Positions 16,302 through 24,397 of a stretch of DNA of 64,000 bases are shown piece by piece (the first letter of the stretch is position 1; every line of letters starts with the position of its first letter). This stretch comes from JBBDWR01 sp040902745 (GTDB lineage Bacteria; Actinomycetota; UBA4738; HRBIN12), in NCBI GenBank assembly GCA_040902745.1, contig JBBDWR010000008.1:84837-148836 (forward strand). The letters run 5' to 3'. The position numbers and the translations under genes were made by a program. Below the pieces are notes generated by a model. It ran no database searches, was not told the DNA's origin, and saw nothing but the letters and a program-made list of their open reading frames with translations.

Positions 16302-18617
16302 CTACAAAGGCTTCCTGCTGATCGGCGCGTAGGCGAGTAGCAGGCGCTTCTCCCCCACCTCGTCGAAGCGGACCGTCGCTTGGATGTCCTGGCCGCGGCC
16401 CTGGATGTCGAGGACGACACCCTCTCCCCAGCGCTCGTGGACGACCGTATCGCCTGCTTCGACGTCGATCTCGTCCCGCTTCGGCTGCGCGACCCCTCGC
16501 CCGGCGGAGACCGCCTTCGCTGCGCTGAACGCGCCGCCGAGTCCGCTCATGCCACCGCCGCGGGTCTCGGCACGGGGTTGTTCCCTCTCGCGCCGCCCCC
16601 ACGTACGGCCCATGTTCTCCGACTCGATCGGGTCCAGCAGGTTCTCGGGGATCTCGGCGAGGAATCGGCTCGGTGGGTTGTAGCTGGTCTGCCCGAACAA
16701 GGTGCGGCTCCAGGCATGGCACAGGTAGAGCCGTTGCTGGGCGCGGGTGACCCCGACGTAGGCGAGCCGGCGCTCCTCCTCGAGCTTGTTCCCGTCGCCC
16801 ATCGATCGGTAGTGCGGGAACACCCCGTCCTCGAGCCCGACGATGAACACGACGGGGAACTCCAACCCTTTCGCGTTGTGCATCGTCATCAGCGTAACCG
16901 TGGACGCGTCGCCGTCGTATTCATCCTGCTCGCCGACGAGCGACACCGACTCGAGGAACTCCCACAGTCCGCCCTCCGGATCGCGCTGCTCGAACTCCGC
17001 GGCGACGCCCACGAGCTCGCGGAGGTTCTCGATGCGCCCCTCCGCCTCCACGGTGCGATCGGCCTGGAGTTCGTACAGGTAGCCGGAGTCCTCCGTCGCC
17101 GCGTCCACCATGCGCGCGGGTCCGGCACCACCGTCGTGAGTATCGGAAAGCGTTTCCATGATGCGGACGAACCCGCTGACCGCTCCCTTGGCCCGCGCCC
17201 CCAGCGTCGCGATCTCGTCGACACGGCGACACGCAGCCAGGAACGGGATGTCCTCGTCAGCCGCGAACGACTCGATCGCCGAGACGGTGGCGTCACCGAT
17301 GCCCCGCTTGGGGGAGTTGATCACGCGGCGAGCGGAGACGACGTCCTGCGGGTTCACGAGCAGCCGCAGGTACGCCAGCACGTCTTTGATCTCCCGCCGC
17401 TGGTAGAAGCGGACACCTCCGACAACCTTGTACGGGATCCCACCGCGCAGGAACGTGTCCTCCACGATCCGCGACTGCGCGTTGATCCGGTAGAAGACAG
17501 CGATGTCGCGATAGCGGTGGCCCTCTTCGTTGCAGAGCCGCTCCACCTCCTCGGCGACGAAAGCGGCCTCCTCGTGCTCGTCGTTGGCGAGGTAGCGCAC
17601 CGCGAGATCTCCGCCCGGGATCTCGGTCCACAGGCTCTTCGGCTTGCGCTGCACGTTGTGCTCGATCAGTGCGTTCGCAACCGCGAGGATGTTCTGCGTG
17701 GAGCGGTAGTTCTGCTCCATCAAGAACACCGCCGCATCCGGGTAGTCGCGCTCGAAGTCCAGCAGGTTCTGGATCGTGGCTCCCCGCCAGCTGTAGACCC
17801 CCTGGTCGGCGTCACCCACCACGCACAGGTTGCGATAGCGGGCGGCGAGCAGGTTCACGAGCTCGTACTGGGCGCGATTGGTGTCCTGGTACTCGTCGAT
17901 CATGATGTAGCGGAAGCGCTCCTGGTAGTGCTCGAGCACCTCGGGGTGCTCGCGGAAGAGCCGGACGACCTGCACGATCAGGTCGTCGAAGTCCAATGCT
18001 CCCGCCGCGTGCTTGCGCTTCTCGTACTCGGTGTAGACCTCCGCGACGGCCTGTTCGAAGAACGTGCCCGCGGCGTGCGCGTACGTCGGGGCGTCCATCA
18101 CCTGGTCCTTGGCGCGACCGATCGATGCTGCGATCGCCCGTGGCGCGAAACGCTTGGGGTCGAGGTTGAGCCCCTTGGCGATCCCGGCGATCAATCGTTC
18201 CGTGTCGCCGTCGTCGTAGATCGTGAAGCTCGACGGCAGCCCCAGGTGGTCGTGCTCGCGCCGCAGGATCCGGGCGCAGGCCGAGTGGAAGGTCAGCATC
18301 CACATGCCCTTGGTGACGCGGCTGCCGAGCATGCCCTCCACCCGCTGCGCCATCTCGCGGGCGGCCTTGTTGGTGAAGGTGATCGCGAGCAGGGCGAACG
18401 GCGACACGCGCTCTTCTTGGACCAGATAGCAGATGCGATGAGTGAGCGCGCGCGTCTTGCCCGAGCCCGCACCCGCGACGATCAACACCGGACCCTCCGT
18501 GTGGAGCACCGCCTCGGCCTGGACGTCGTTGAGCCCTTCGAGCAGCGGACTTCGTCGGCCTTCCGCGTGCTCCGGGGCGAAGCCCGCGAGCGGCGGCTGG
18601 GGGGTATCCGGGATCAC
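16302..18617 (-). CDS. pcrA: ATP-dependent DNA helicase, UvrD/PcrA type
   Basis: Superfamily 1A 3'-5' helicase for repair and replication restart. The 771 residues contain motif I AGAGSGKT (Walker A), motif Ia TFTNKAAREM, motif II DEYQDTN, motif III VVGDADQGVYSWRGA, motif IV EQNYRST, motif V/VI region LMTMHNAKGLEFP and VGVTRAQQRLYL. The C-terminal 70 residues form the Tudor-like PcrA tail (DTVVHERWGEGVV) that binds RNA polymerase in homologues. The GTG at 18617 is selected because TAGGAT lies exactly six bases upstream; an ATG seven bases upstream is out of frame and stops at once. Confidence 0.95.
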   Translation of the reverse strand: MIPDTPQPPLAGFAPEHAEGRRSPLLEGLNDVQAEAVLHTEGPVLIVAGAGSGKTRALTHRICYLVQEERVSPFALLAITFTNKAAREMAQRVEGMLGSRVTKGMWMLTFHSACARILRREHDHLGLPSSFTIYDDGDTERLIAGIAKGLNLDPKRFAPRAIAASIGRAKDQVMDAPTYAHAAGTFFEQAVAEVYTEYEKRKHAAGALDFDDLIVQVVRLFREHPEVLEHYQERFRYIMIDEYQDTNRAQYELVNLLAARYRNLCVVGDADQGVYSWRGATIQNLLDFERDYPDAAVFLMEQNYRSTQNILAVANALIEHNVQRKPKSLWTEIPGGDLAVRYLANDEHEEAAFVAEEVERLCNEEGHRYRDIAVFYRINAQSRIVEDTFLRGGIPYKVVGGVRFYQRREIKDVLAYLRLLVNPQDVVSARRVINSPKRGIGDATVSAIESFAADEDIPFLAACRRVDEIATLGARAKGAVSGFVRIMETLSDTHDGGAGPARMVDAATEDSGYLYELQADRTVEAEGRIENLRELVGVAAEFEQRDPEGGLWEFLESVSLVGEQDEYDGDASTVTLMTMHNAKGLEFPVVFIVGLEDGVFPHYRSMGDGNKLEEERRLAYVGVTRAQQRLYLCHAWSRTLFGQTSYNPPSRFLAEIPENLLDPIESENMGRTWGRREREQPRAETRGGGMSGLGGAFSAAKAVSAGRGVAQPKRDEIDVEAGDTVVHERWGEGVVLDIQGRGQDIQATVRFDEVGEKRLLLAYAPISRKPL

Positions 18618-18623
18618 CCACTC

Positions 18624-18629
18624 ATCCTA
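18624..18629 (-). promoter_or_regulatory. -10 box, leaderless start of pcrA
   Basis: TAGGAT on the minus strand, then GAGTGG, then the pcrA GTG. The six-base gap matches a transcription start on the start codon. Confidence 0.55.
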
Positions 18630-18651
18630 CGCGCGGGCGCGGACGTGGCCT

Positions 18652-19812
18652 TCAGCCGGCGGGAGCGCCGTCCGGAGGCGGATCACCGGTGTCGGCGACC
18701 TCTTCGGACGCGGGATCGGGCACCGCGGCCTCGCGGCGGCGCCGGTCCAAGAACACCTCGTTGACCACGACCTTCAAGGTGGCGGCGATCGGCAGCGCAA
18801 GCAAGATGCCCAGGAACCCTTCGATGCTCCCGCCGATCAGCGTGGCGACGACGACCGCCGCCGCCGACAGGTCGACGCTGTCGCCCTGGATCCGGGGACT
18901 GATCACGTAGTCGCGCATCTGTTGCCACAGGATGAAGAACGCGGAGGCGGCGACACCGTCGAAGACCCCGGAGCTGAAGGCGACGAGCACCGCCGGGAGC
19001 CCTCCGACGTATGCTCCGACGATCGGGATCACGCTCGCGATCCCCGCCCAGATCGCCAAGGGGATCGCGTACGGCAGCCCGAGGAGCTCGAGCACGATCC
19101 CCGTGACGACCGCGGTGATCACCGACAGCACCACCATGCTCGACACGTAGCCACCGATCCGCTGGATCGACCGGTCCATGATCCGCTCGGCTTGGGCGCG
19201 AGACGCGGGCTGGAACAACAGCGCCGCGCCCGATCGCATCGTCGGCAGCGAGAGCATGAAGTAGACGGTCAGGATCCCGATCGTGAGCACGTTGAACAGC
19301 GCCCCCGCGATCTTTCCGGTGACACCGAGGATCGAACCGAACGAGCCGGAGATCAACGATGGGATCTTGTCGACGAACGAGCGGATCTCCTCCTGCACCT
19401 TGGCGCTGCCGAGCAGCCCGTCCAACGGACCTCCCCCCGAGGAGAGATCGCGCGCGATCGACGGAACGCTGTGCGCCAGCTGGTCGATCTGCCGCACGAG
19501 CGGCGGGATCACAAGCATCGCGAACGCGACGAACGCCGCCACGGCCAGCGCGAAGATGATGAGGACGGCGATCCCTCGCCGCACGTGCAGACGTCCCGTC
19601 ACCACCCGTACCGCGGGATCCAGACCCACGGCCAAAACCAACGACACCAGAACCAGGATGATCACGCGCTCGGCGTCGAGCATCCGCATGAGCACGAACA
19701 CCGTCAGCCCGACGACGACCGTGACCTTGGCCCAGTACGACAGCGGCGGCCAGCGATGCGCCCACAGCCGCCCGGACCCGGGCGTCGGGTCGCGTGCCGG
19801 TTCCTCGCTCAT
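18652..19812 (-). CDS. AI-2E family transporter (PerM-like permease)
   Basis: A 386-residue integral membrane protein with the AI-2E/TqsA/PerM pattern: two N-terminal helices, a third pair, an amphipathic extracytoplasmic domain (about 115-165, with PSIARDLSSGGG), then a C-terminal group of helices with the family marks LPYAIPLAIWAGIASVIPIVGAYVG, split here as IPLAIWAG and PIVGAYVG, and DYVISPRIQG. The family exports diverse solutes, in some cases sodium in exchange for protons; the substrate cannot be told. The ATG at 19812 is used; 36 more open codons upstream look unlike the family. The gene lies head to head with the sortase gene. Confidence 0.87.
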   Translation of the reverse strand: MSEEPARDPTPGSGRLWAHRWPPLSYWAKVTVVVGLTVFVLMRMLDAERVIILVLVSLVLAVGLDPAVRVVTGRLHVRRGIAVLIIFALAVAAFVAFAMLVIPPLVRQIDQLAHSVPSIARDLSSGGGPLDGLLGSAKVQEEIRSFVDKIPSLISGSFGSILGVTGKIAGALFNVLTIGILTVYFMLSLPTMRSGAALLFQPASRAQAERIMDRSIQRIGGYVSSMVVLSVITAVVTGIVLELLGLPYAIPLAIWAGIASVIPIVGAYVGGLPAVLVAFSSGVFDGVAASAFFILWQQMRDYVISPRIQGDSVDLSAAAVVVATLIGGSIEGFLGILLALPIAATLKVVVNEVFLDRRRREAAVPDPASEEVADTGDPPPDGAPAG

Positions 19813-19965
19813 CCTCTCGCCCGCCTCACGCGGCGACGATACCCCGGTGTCCGCCACTTCCCGGGGAGCATCGGTCCTTCGACCGTTGTGAGAAGGCGGC
19901 GGCACTCGTACGCTCGTCATCCCAGGTCGCGCCCGGTGTGCGGCCGACGATCGGAGCCGCGAACC

Positions 19966-20634
19966 ATGTCCGCGACCGCCCAAGCTCTACCGAGGGCCGC
20001 TCGGCGCTCCGCTCGACCGCCGGGCTTCTGGCTCCGAGTCGTGGGATCGGTGTGCCTGATCCTCGCCGCAGGCATCGGCGGCTACGTCACCTGGGTGCTA
20101 TACGGCACCGGGTTGGAAACGGCACGGGCACAGGAGGAACTCCGCTCGGGGTTCGTCTCGTCGCTCGACGACGAGCCGGTCGTGGTTCCACCCACGGCCG
20201 AGAGCAACCACCCGCCGCTAGGGAGCGCCGTCGCGGAGATCCTGATCCCGAAGATCGATCTGGACATGATCGTCGTGGAGGGCACCGGCACCGAGGCCCT
20301 GAAGAAGGGACCGGGCCACTACGTGGAAACCGCGATGCCGTGGCAGGACACCGGACGCGTCGGGATCGCCGGACACCGAACGACGTTCCTGCATCCGTTC
20401 CAGAACCTCGACGATCTGGACCCCGGCGACCCGATCACGCTTCGCACGAGACACGGACGGTTCGACTATGAGGTCACGCGGGTCTTCGTGATCCCCGCCC
20501 TAGGCTCCGGCACGGTGCTCGACCGAACCGAGCGCCCGACCCTCGTACTGACGACGTGCCATCCGCTGTTCTCCAGCACCGAACGCCTGATCGTGGAAGC
20601 GAACCGGCTGCCTGTCGACACCGGGACGCCGTAG
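19966..20634 (+). CDS. sortase (class E-like)
   Basis: A membrane-anchored cysteine transpeptidase that joins sorting-signal proteins to the cell wall. The 222 residues have a basic N-terminus, one membrane helix (about 25-47, VVGSVCLILAAGIGGYVTW), and a sortase beta-barrel with catalytic His in GIAGHRTTFLHPF, Cys in LVLTTCHPL and Arg in STERLIVEA. The LTTCHP surrounding and the single N-terminal anchor resemble housekeeping class E sortases of Actinomycetota that use LAXTG signals. No substrate with such a C-terminal signal is encoded here. The ATG at 19966 is preceded by GGAG at nine bases. Confidence 0.9.
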   Translation: MSATAQALPRAARRSARPPGFWLRVVGSVCLILAAGIGGYVTWVLYGTGLETARAQEELRSGFVSSLDDEPVVVPPTAESNHPPLGSAVAEILIPKIDLDMIVVEGTGTEALKKGPGHYVETAMPWQDTGRVGIAGHRTTFLHPFQNLDDLDPGDPITLRTRHGRFDYEVTRVFVIPALGSGTVLDRTERPTLVLTTCHPLFSSTERLIVEANRLPVDTGTP

Positions 20635-20802
20635 GTCATCTTTCGACGGGTCCGATCCTCCGGGTGAACCCAACCCACCTGGCGAGATGACCAGAGTGGG
20701 CTCTTGTCCGGGGTTGCGCGCGCGCATAGCGTCGAACCCGCGGAAGCGCCTGAAGCGCTCCCCCTGCGTGGCAGGCAGAGCTTCCCCAGCTACGGTCGGT
20801 GA

Positions 20803-20830
20803 GCGGGCCGTCCCCGGGCGGACGGTCCGC
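20803..20830 (-). terminator. GC-rich hairpin after guaA
   Basis: Arms GCGGGCCGTCC and GGACGGTCCGC pair over 11 positions (one G-T wobble) with a six-base loop, starting 16 bases after the guaA stop. There is no U tract on the minus strand, as is common for hairpin terminators in high-GC actinobacteria. Confidence 0.4.
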
Positions 20831-20845
20831 CTTCTGCTCTCTCGG

Positions 20846-22420
20846 TCACTCCCACTCGATCGTGCCGGGAGGCTTGCTCGTGATGTCGTAGGCCACCCGG
20901 TTGACACCGGGAACCTCGCGAACGATGCGGCTCGCGATCCGATCGAGCACCTCGTCGGGCAGCCGGGCCCAGTCGGCGGTCATCGCGTCCTCGCTCGTCA
21001 CCGCGCGGACGACCACGGGGTGCTCGTAGGTGCGCCCGTCACCCATCACCCCGACCGACGAGACATCGGCGAGGAGCACACAGAAGGCCTGCCACGTATC
21101 GCCCTCGAAGCCGGCACGCCGGATCTCCTCGCGCACGATGTGATCGGCTCCGCGCACCATCGTCAGGTTCTCGGAGTTCACCTCCCCGACGATCCGCACG
21201 GCGAGGCCAGGACCGGGGAAAGGCTGACGTTGCACGATCTCCTCCGGCAGACCGAGTTCGGACCCAACGGTGCGGACCTCGTCCTTGAACAGGTCGCGTA
21301 GGGGCTCGATCAGCTCGAGATCCATGTTTTCGGGGAGACCACCGACGTTGTGGTGGCTCTTGATGTTGGCCGCGGTCTTCGATCCGCTCTCGATCACGTC
21401 CGGGTACAGTGTGCCCTGCACGAGGAACTTCGCGCCCGTGTGCTCGCGGGCGACCTCCTCGAACACGCGGATGAACTCCTCACCGATCCGCTTGCGCTTG
21501 GTCTCAGGATCGGTCACGCCGCTGAGCTTGGCGAGGAACCGATCCGCGGCCTTCACGTGGACCAGCGGCACCTGGAAGTGACGGGCGAACGTTTCCTCGA
21601 CCTGCTCGGGCTCCGCCTCGCGGTTCAGTCCGTGATCGACGAACACACACGTGAGCTGATCCCCGATCGCCCGGTGTACCAGCAGGGCTGCGACGCTGGA
21701 ATCGACCCCGCCGGACAGCGCGCACAGAACTTCGGCATCACCGACCTGGTCGCGGATCCGCTCGACGGCGTCGTCGATTATGTTCGTGGGCGTCCAGTCG
21801 GGCAGCAAGCCGCACCCCTCGTAGAGGAAGCGCTTCATCACGTCGAGGCCTCGCTCGGTGTGCGAGACCTCCGGATGAAACTGCACCGCATACAGGCCGC
21901 GCTCCGGATCCTCCATCGCGGCGATCGGGATCTGCTCGGTGCGCGCCGTCACCGCGAACCCATCCGGCGCCTGGGTGACGGCGTCCCCGTGGCTCATCCA
22001 CACGGTCTGCTCCTCAGCCAGATCGGCCAGCAGCACGCCCGGCGCGGTCACCTGCATCCGGGTGGCGCCGTATTCGCGTTCACCCGTTGCTTCCACCTCG
22101 CCGCCCATCGCTTGCGCCAGCAACTGGTGGCCATAGCAGATGCCCAGCACGGGAACCCCGAGTCGGAACAGTTCCGGGTCGATGCGTGGTGCCCCGGCCT
22201 CGTACACCGACGCCGGGCCTCCCGACAGGATGATCCCGGCCGGTCGCTTCGCGCGGATCTGCTCGGCCGTCGCGTCGTGCGCGACGATCTCCGAGTACAC
22301 GTGGCATTCCCGAACACGGCGCGCGATCAGCTGGGCGTACTGTGCACCCAGATCGACGACGAGGACCGGGCGAGGATCGGATGTGTGGTCGGCGCGAGCG
22401 GCGGCGCGAGCTGCGCTCAC
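20846..22420 (-). CDS. guaA: GMP synthase (glutamine-hydrolysing)
   Basis: Converts XMP to GMP. The 524 residues hold a class I glutamine amidotransferase domain (about 20-210; nucleophile Cys in GICYGHQLL, His in VQFHPEVSH), an ATP pyrophosphatase domain with the P-loop LSGGVDSS, and the C-terminal dimerisation domain ending in KPPGTIEWE. The GTG start at 22420 overlaps the stop of the upstream guaB3 gene (GTGA), so the two are translated together. Both act at the IMP-XMP-GMP branch. Confidence 0.95.
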   Translation of the reverse strand: MSAARAAARADHTSDPRPVLVVDLGAQYAQLIARRVRECHVYSEIVAHDATAEQIRAKRPAGIILSGGPASVYEAGAPRIDPELFRLGVPVLGICYGHQLLAQAMGGEVEATGEREYGATRMQVTAPGVLLADLAEEQTVWMSHGDAVTQAPDGFAVTARTEQIPIAAMEDPERGLYAVQFHPEVSHTERGLDVMKRFLYEGCGLLPDWTPTNIIDDAVERIRDQVGDAEVLCALSGGVDSSVAALLVHRAIGDQLTCVFVDHGLNREAEPEQVEETFARHFQVPLVHVKAADRFLAKLSGVTDPETKRKRIGEEFIRVFEEVAREHTGAKFLVQGTLYPDVIESGSKTAANIKSHHNVGGLPENMDLELIEPLRDLFKDEVRTVGSELGLPEEIVQRQPFPGPGLAVRIVGEVNSENLTMVRGADHIVREEIRRAGFEGDTWQAFCVLLADVSSVGVMGDGRTYEHPVVVRAVTSEDAMTADWARLPDEVLDRIASRIVREVPGVNRVAYDITSKPPGTIEWE

Positions 22421-23583
22421 GACGTGTGGCCCATCCCCACGTTCTGGCTGGTCTGGTAGGTCTTGCCCTCGCTCTTGATCGACGGCGCGACGACGAGCTC
22501 CGCCTTCTGGAACTCCTTCACGTTCGCGTAGCCGGTCGTCGCCATCGACGTGCGCAGCGCCTCGAACAGGTTGAGTGTGCCGTCGTTCTCGTGCGCGGGT
22601 CCGGAAAGGATCTCGGCCAGACTCGCGGCCTGCCTCGTCTGCACGCGGGCACCACGCGGGAGGGTCGGATGGAACGTCGCCATCCCCCAGTGGTAGCCGC
22701 GTCCGGGCGCCTCGTAGGCCCGGGTGAGCGGCGAACCGATCATCACGGCATCGGCGCCACAGGCGATCGCTTTGGAGATGTCTCCGCCGGTGCGCATCCC
22801 ACCGTCGGCGATCACGTGGCAGTATCGGCCGGTCTCGTGCTGATGCTCGCGACGCGCCGCGGCGGCGTCGGCGATCGCTGTCGCCTGCGGGACGCCGATC
22901 CCCAGCACCCCGCGCGAGGTGCACGCGTTGCCCGGTCCGACCCCGACGAGCACGCCCACCGCACCGGTGCGCATCAGGTGCAGCGCCGTGGAATAACTCG
23001 CGCAGCCGCCGACGATCACGGGAAGGTCGAACGTCGCGATGAACTGCTTGAGGTTGAGCGGCTCGGTCTGCGTGGAGACGTGCTCCGCAGAGACCACCGT
23101 CCCCTGGATCACGAGGATGTCGAGCTCCGCCTCGAGCACGAGCTTGGAGAACGCTTCGACCCGCTGCGGCGTGATGGAGGCGCAGCTCGTGACACCTCCG
23201 TCCTTGATCTCGCGGATCCGTCGGCCGATCAGCTCCTCCTTGATCGGCTCGGCGTAGAGCTCCTGCATCCGGCGCGTGGCCTTCTCGTCGGGCAGCTCTG
23301 CGATCTCCTGATAGATCGACTCGGGATCCTCGTAGCGCGTCCACAGGCCCTCGAGGTTGAGGCAGGCGAGCCCGCCGAGCTTGCCGACCTGAACCGCGGT
23401 CGCCGGCGAGACGGCGGCATCCATCGCCGAGGCCATCATCGGGAGTTCGAACTTGTACGCGTCGATCTGCCAGGAGATGTCGACGTCGTCGGGGTCGCGG
23501 GTCCGTCGGCTCGGCACGATCGCCACCTCGTCGAACCCGTAGGCGCGTCGCGCCGTCTTGCCGATCCCGATCTCGTACTCCAT
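22417..23583 (-). CDS. guaB3: GuaB3 family IMP dehydrogenase-related protein
   Basis: A 388-residue member of the IMPDH/GMP reductase family that lacks the CBS regulatory domains. The active-site loop GNACTSRGVLGIGVPQATA carries the catalytic Cys and the TSR threonine that classical IMPDHs show as CTTR; VIADGGMRTGGDISKA and GADAVMIGSPL are the phosphate-binding turns. Actinobacteria usually carry guaB and guaB3 side by side; a cyanobacterial GuaB3 has been reported to have IMPDH activity. Here guaB is not adjacent, and the gene is fused by overlap to guaA, supporting a role in guanylate synthesis. The ATG at 23583 gives the conserved N-terminus MEYEIGIGKTARRAYGFDEV. Confidence 0.9.
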   Translation of the reverse strand: MEYEIGIGKTARRAYGFDEVAIVPSRRTRDPDDVDISWQIDAYKFELPMMASAMDAAVSPATAVQVGKLGGLACLNLEGLWTRYEDPESIYQEIAELPDEKATRRMQELYAEPIKEELIGRRIREIKDGGVTSCASITPQRVEAFSKLVLEAELDILVIQGTVVSAEHVSTQTEPLNLKQFIATFDLPVIVGGCASYSTALHLMRTGAVGVLVGVGPGNACTSRGVLGIGVPQATAIADAAAARREHQHETGRYCHVIADGGMRTGGDISKAIACGADAVMIGSPLTRAYEAPGRGYHWGMATFHPTLPRGARVQTRQAASLAEILSGPAHENDGTLNLFEALRTSMATTGYANVKEFQKAELVVAPSIKSEGKTYQTSQNVGMGHTS

Positions 23584-23709
23584 CAGCGTCTCCCCCGGTC
23601 CTCGCCCGCTACAGGTCCCGGATACGCAGAACGCCCACCCAGGTTCGGGCAGGCGTTGAAGCGTTCCATACGAGAACGGTACCAGCCCCCGCGCACCACG
23701 CCCGCGGGG

Positions 23710-23757
23710 ACGAGGCCGCTGCGCACGGTGCTCGTCAACGGGCTGACGCGGCCTCGT
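23710..23757 (-). terminator. inverted repeat after cysC, likely terminator
   Basis: ACGAGGCCGC (23710-23719) and GCGGCCTCGT (23748-23757) are perfect 10-base complements around a 28-base loop that can fold further (GCAC/GTGC). The repeat lies 14 bases past the cysC stop in the direction of transcription. No U tract. Confidence 0.45.
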
Positions 23758-23770
23758 TCATCCGTCGCCG

Positions 23771-24397
23771 CTACTTACCCTCTGCGACGTGCCCCGAGTC
23801 GGTCGTACGCAGGTCGGTCAGACCCGAGTGCTTGCGATCGCCCTCGACCTGGATCGTCGCATCCTCGATGTAGCCGAGCTCGGCGACCCGCTTGAGAACG
23901 TTCTGCAGCGAGTCGGTGGGCTCCTCGGTGAGCGTGTCGACAACGAGCTCGGGATTCTCCGGAACCTCGTACGGGTCGTCCACACCGGTGAACCCGGTGA
24001 TCTCGCCCGCCAGCGCTTTCTTGTACAGGCCCTTTGGGTCGCGGTTGGCTGCGATCTCATCGACCGTCGCGTGCACATAGACCTCCACGAAGTTCCCGAT
24101 CTGCGCGCGGGCGTCGTCGCGGGTCTCCTTGTACGGGGAGATCGGGCAGCAGATCGCCGCGACACCGTTGCGGGTCAGCAGGTCGGCCACGAACGCGATC
24201 CGGCGGATGTTGGTGTCGCGGTCCTCCTTGGAGAATCCCAGACCCTTGGAGAGGTTCTGCCGCACGACGTCGCCGTCGAGGATCTCGGTCTTGAGACCCC
24301 GCGCCGCGAACTCGTGATACAGCATCTCGGCGATCGTCGACTTCCCCGAGCCGGACAGGCCGGTGAACCAGACGGTGAACCCCTTCTGATCGGTCAC
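23771..24397 (-). CDS. cysC: adenylylsulfate (APS) kinase
   Basis: Phosphorylates APS to PAPS, the sulfuryl donor. The 208 residues have the P-loop GLSGSGKST, the LDGDVVRQNLSKGLGFSKEDRDTNIRR segment (split: LDGDVVRQN and FSKEDRDTNIRRI) that binds APS, and the lid ISPYKETRDDAR. A C-terminal extension of about 30 residues beyond the kinase core (ending SGHVAEGK) is unusual. The GTG at 24397 overlaps the stop of the upstream gene (GTGA) and follows GGAGGAG. No ATP sulfurylase or sulfotransferase is adjacent, which leaves the use of the PAPS open. Confidence 0.93.
   Translation of the reverse strand: MTDQKGFTVWFTGLSGSGKSTIAEMLYHEFAARGLKTEILDGDVVRQNLSKGLGFSKEDRDTNIRRIAFVADLLTRNGVAAICCPISPYKETRDDARAQIGNFVEVYVHATVDEIAANRDPKGLYKKALAGEITGFTGVDDPYEVPENPELVVDTLTEEPTDSLQNVLKRVAELGYIEDATIQVEGDRKHSGLTDLRTTDSGHVAEGK

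Noticed and set aside
18442..19965. Long plus-strand open frame leading into the sortase gene
   Set aside because: It is antisense to the AI-2E permease, rich in Arg, Asp and His as expected for a GC-rich shadow frame; the sortase starts at 19966.
23662..23678. Operator upstream of guaB3 (CGTTC...GAACG)
   Set aside because: Arms of five bases with a seven-base centre are expected often by chance; no further support.
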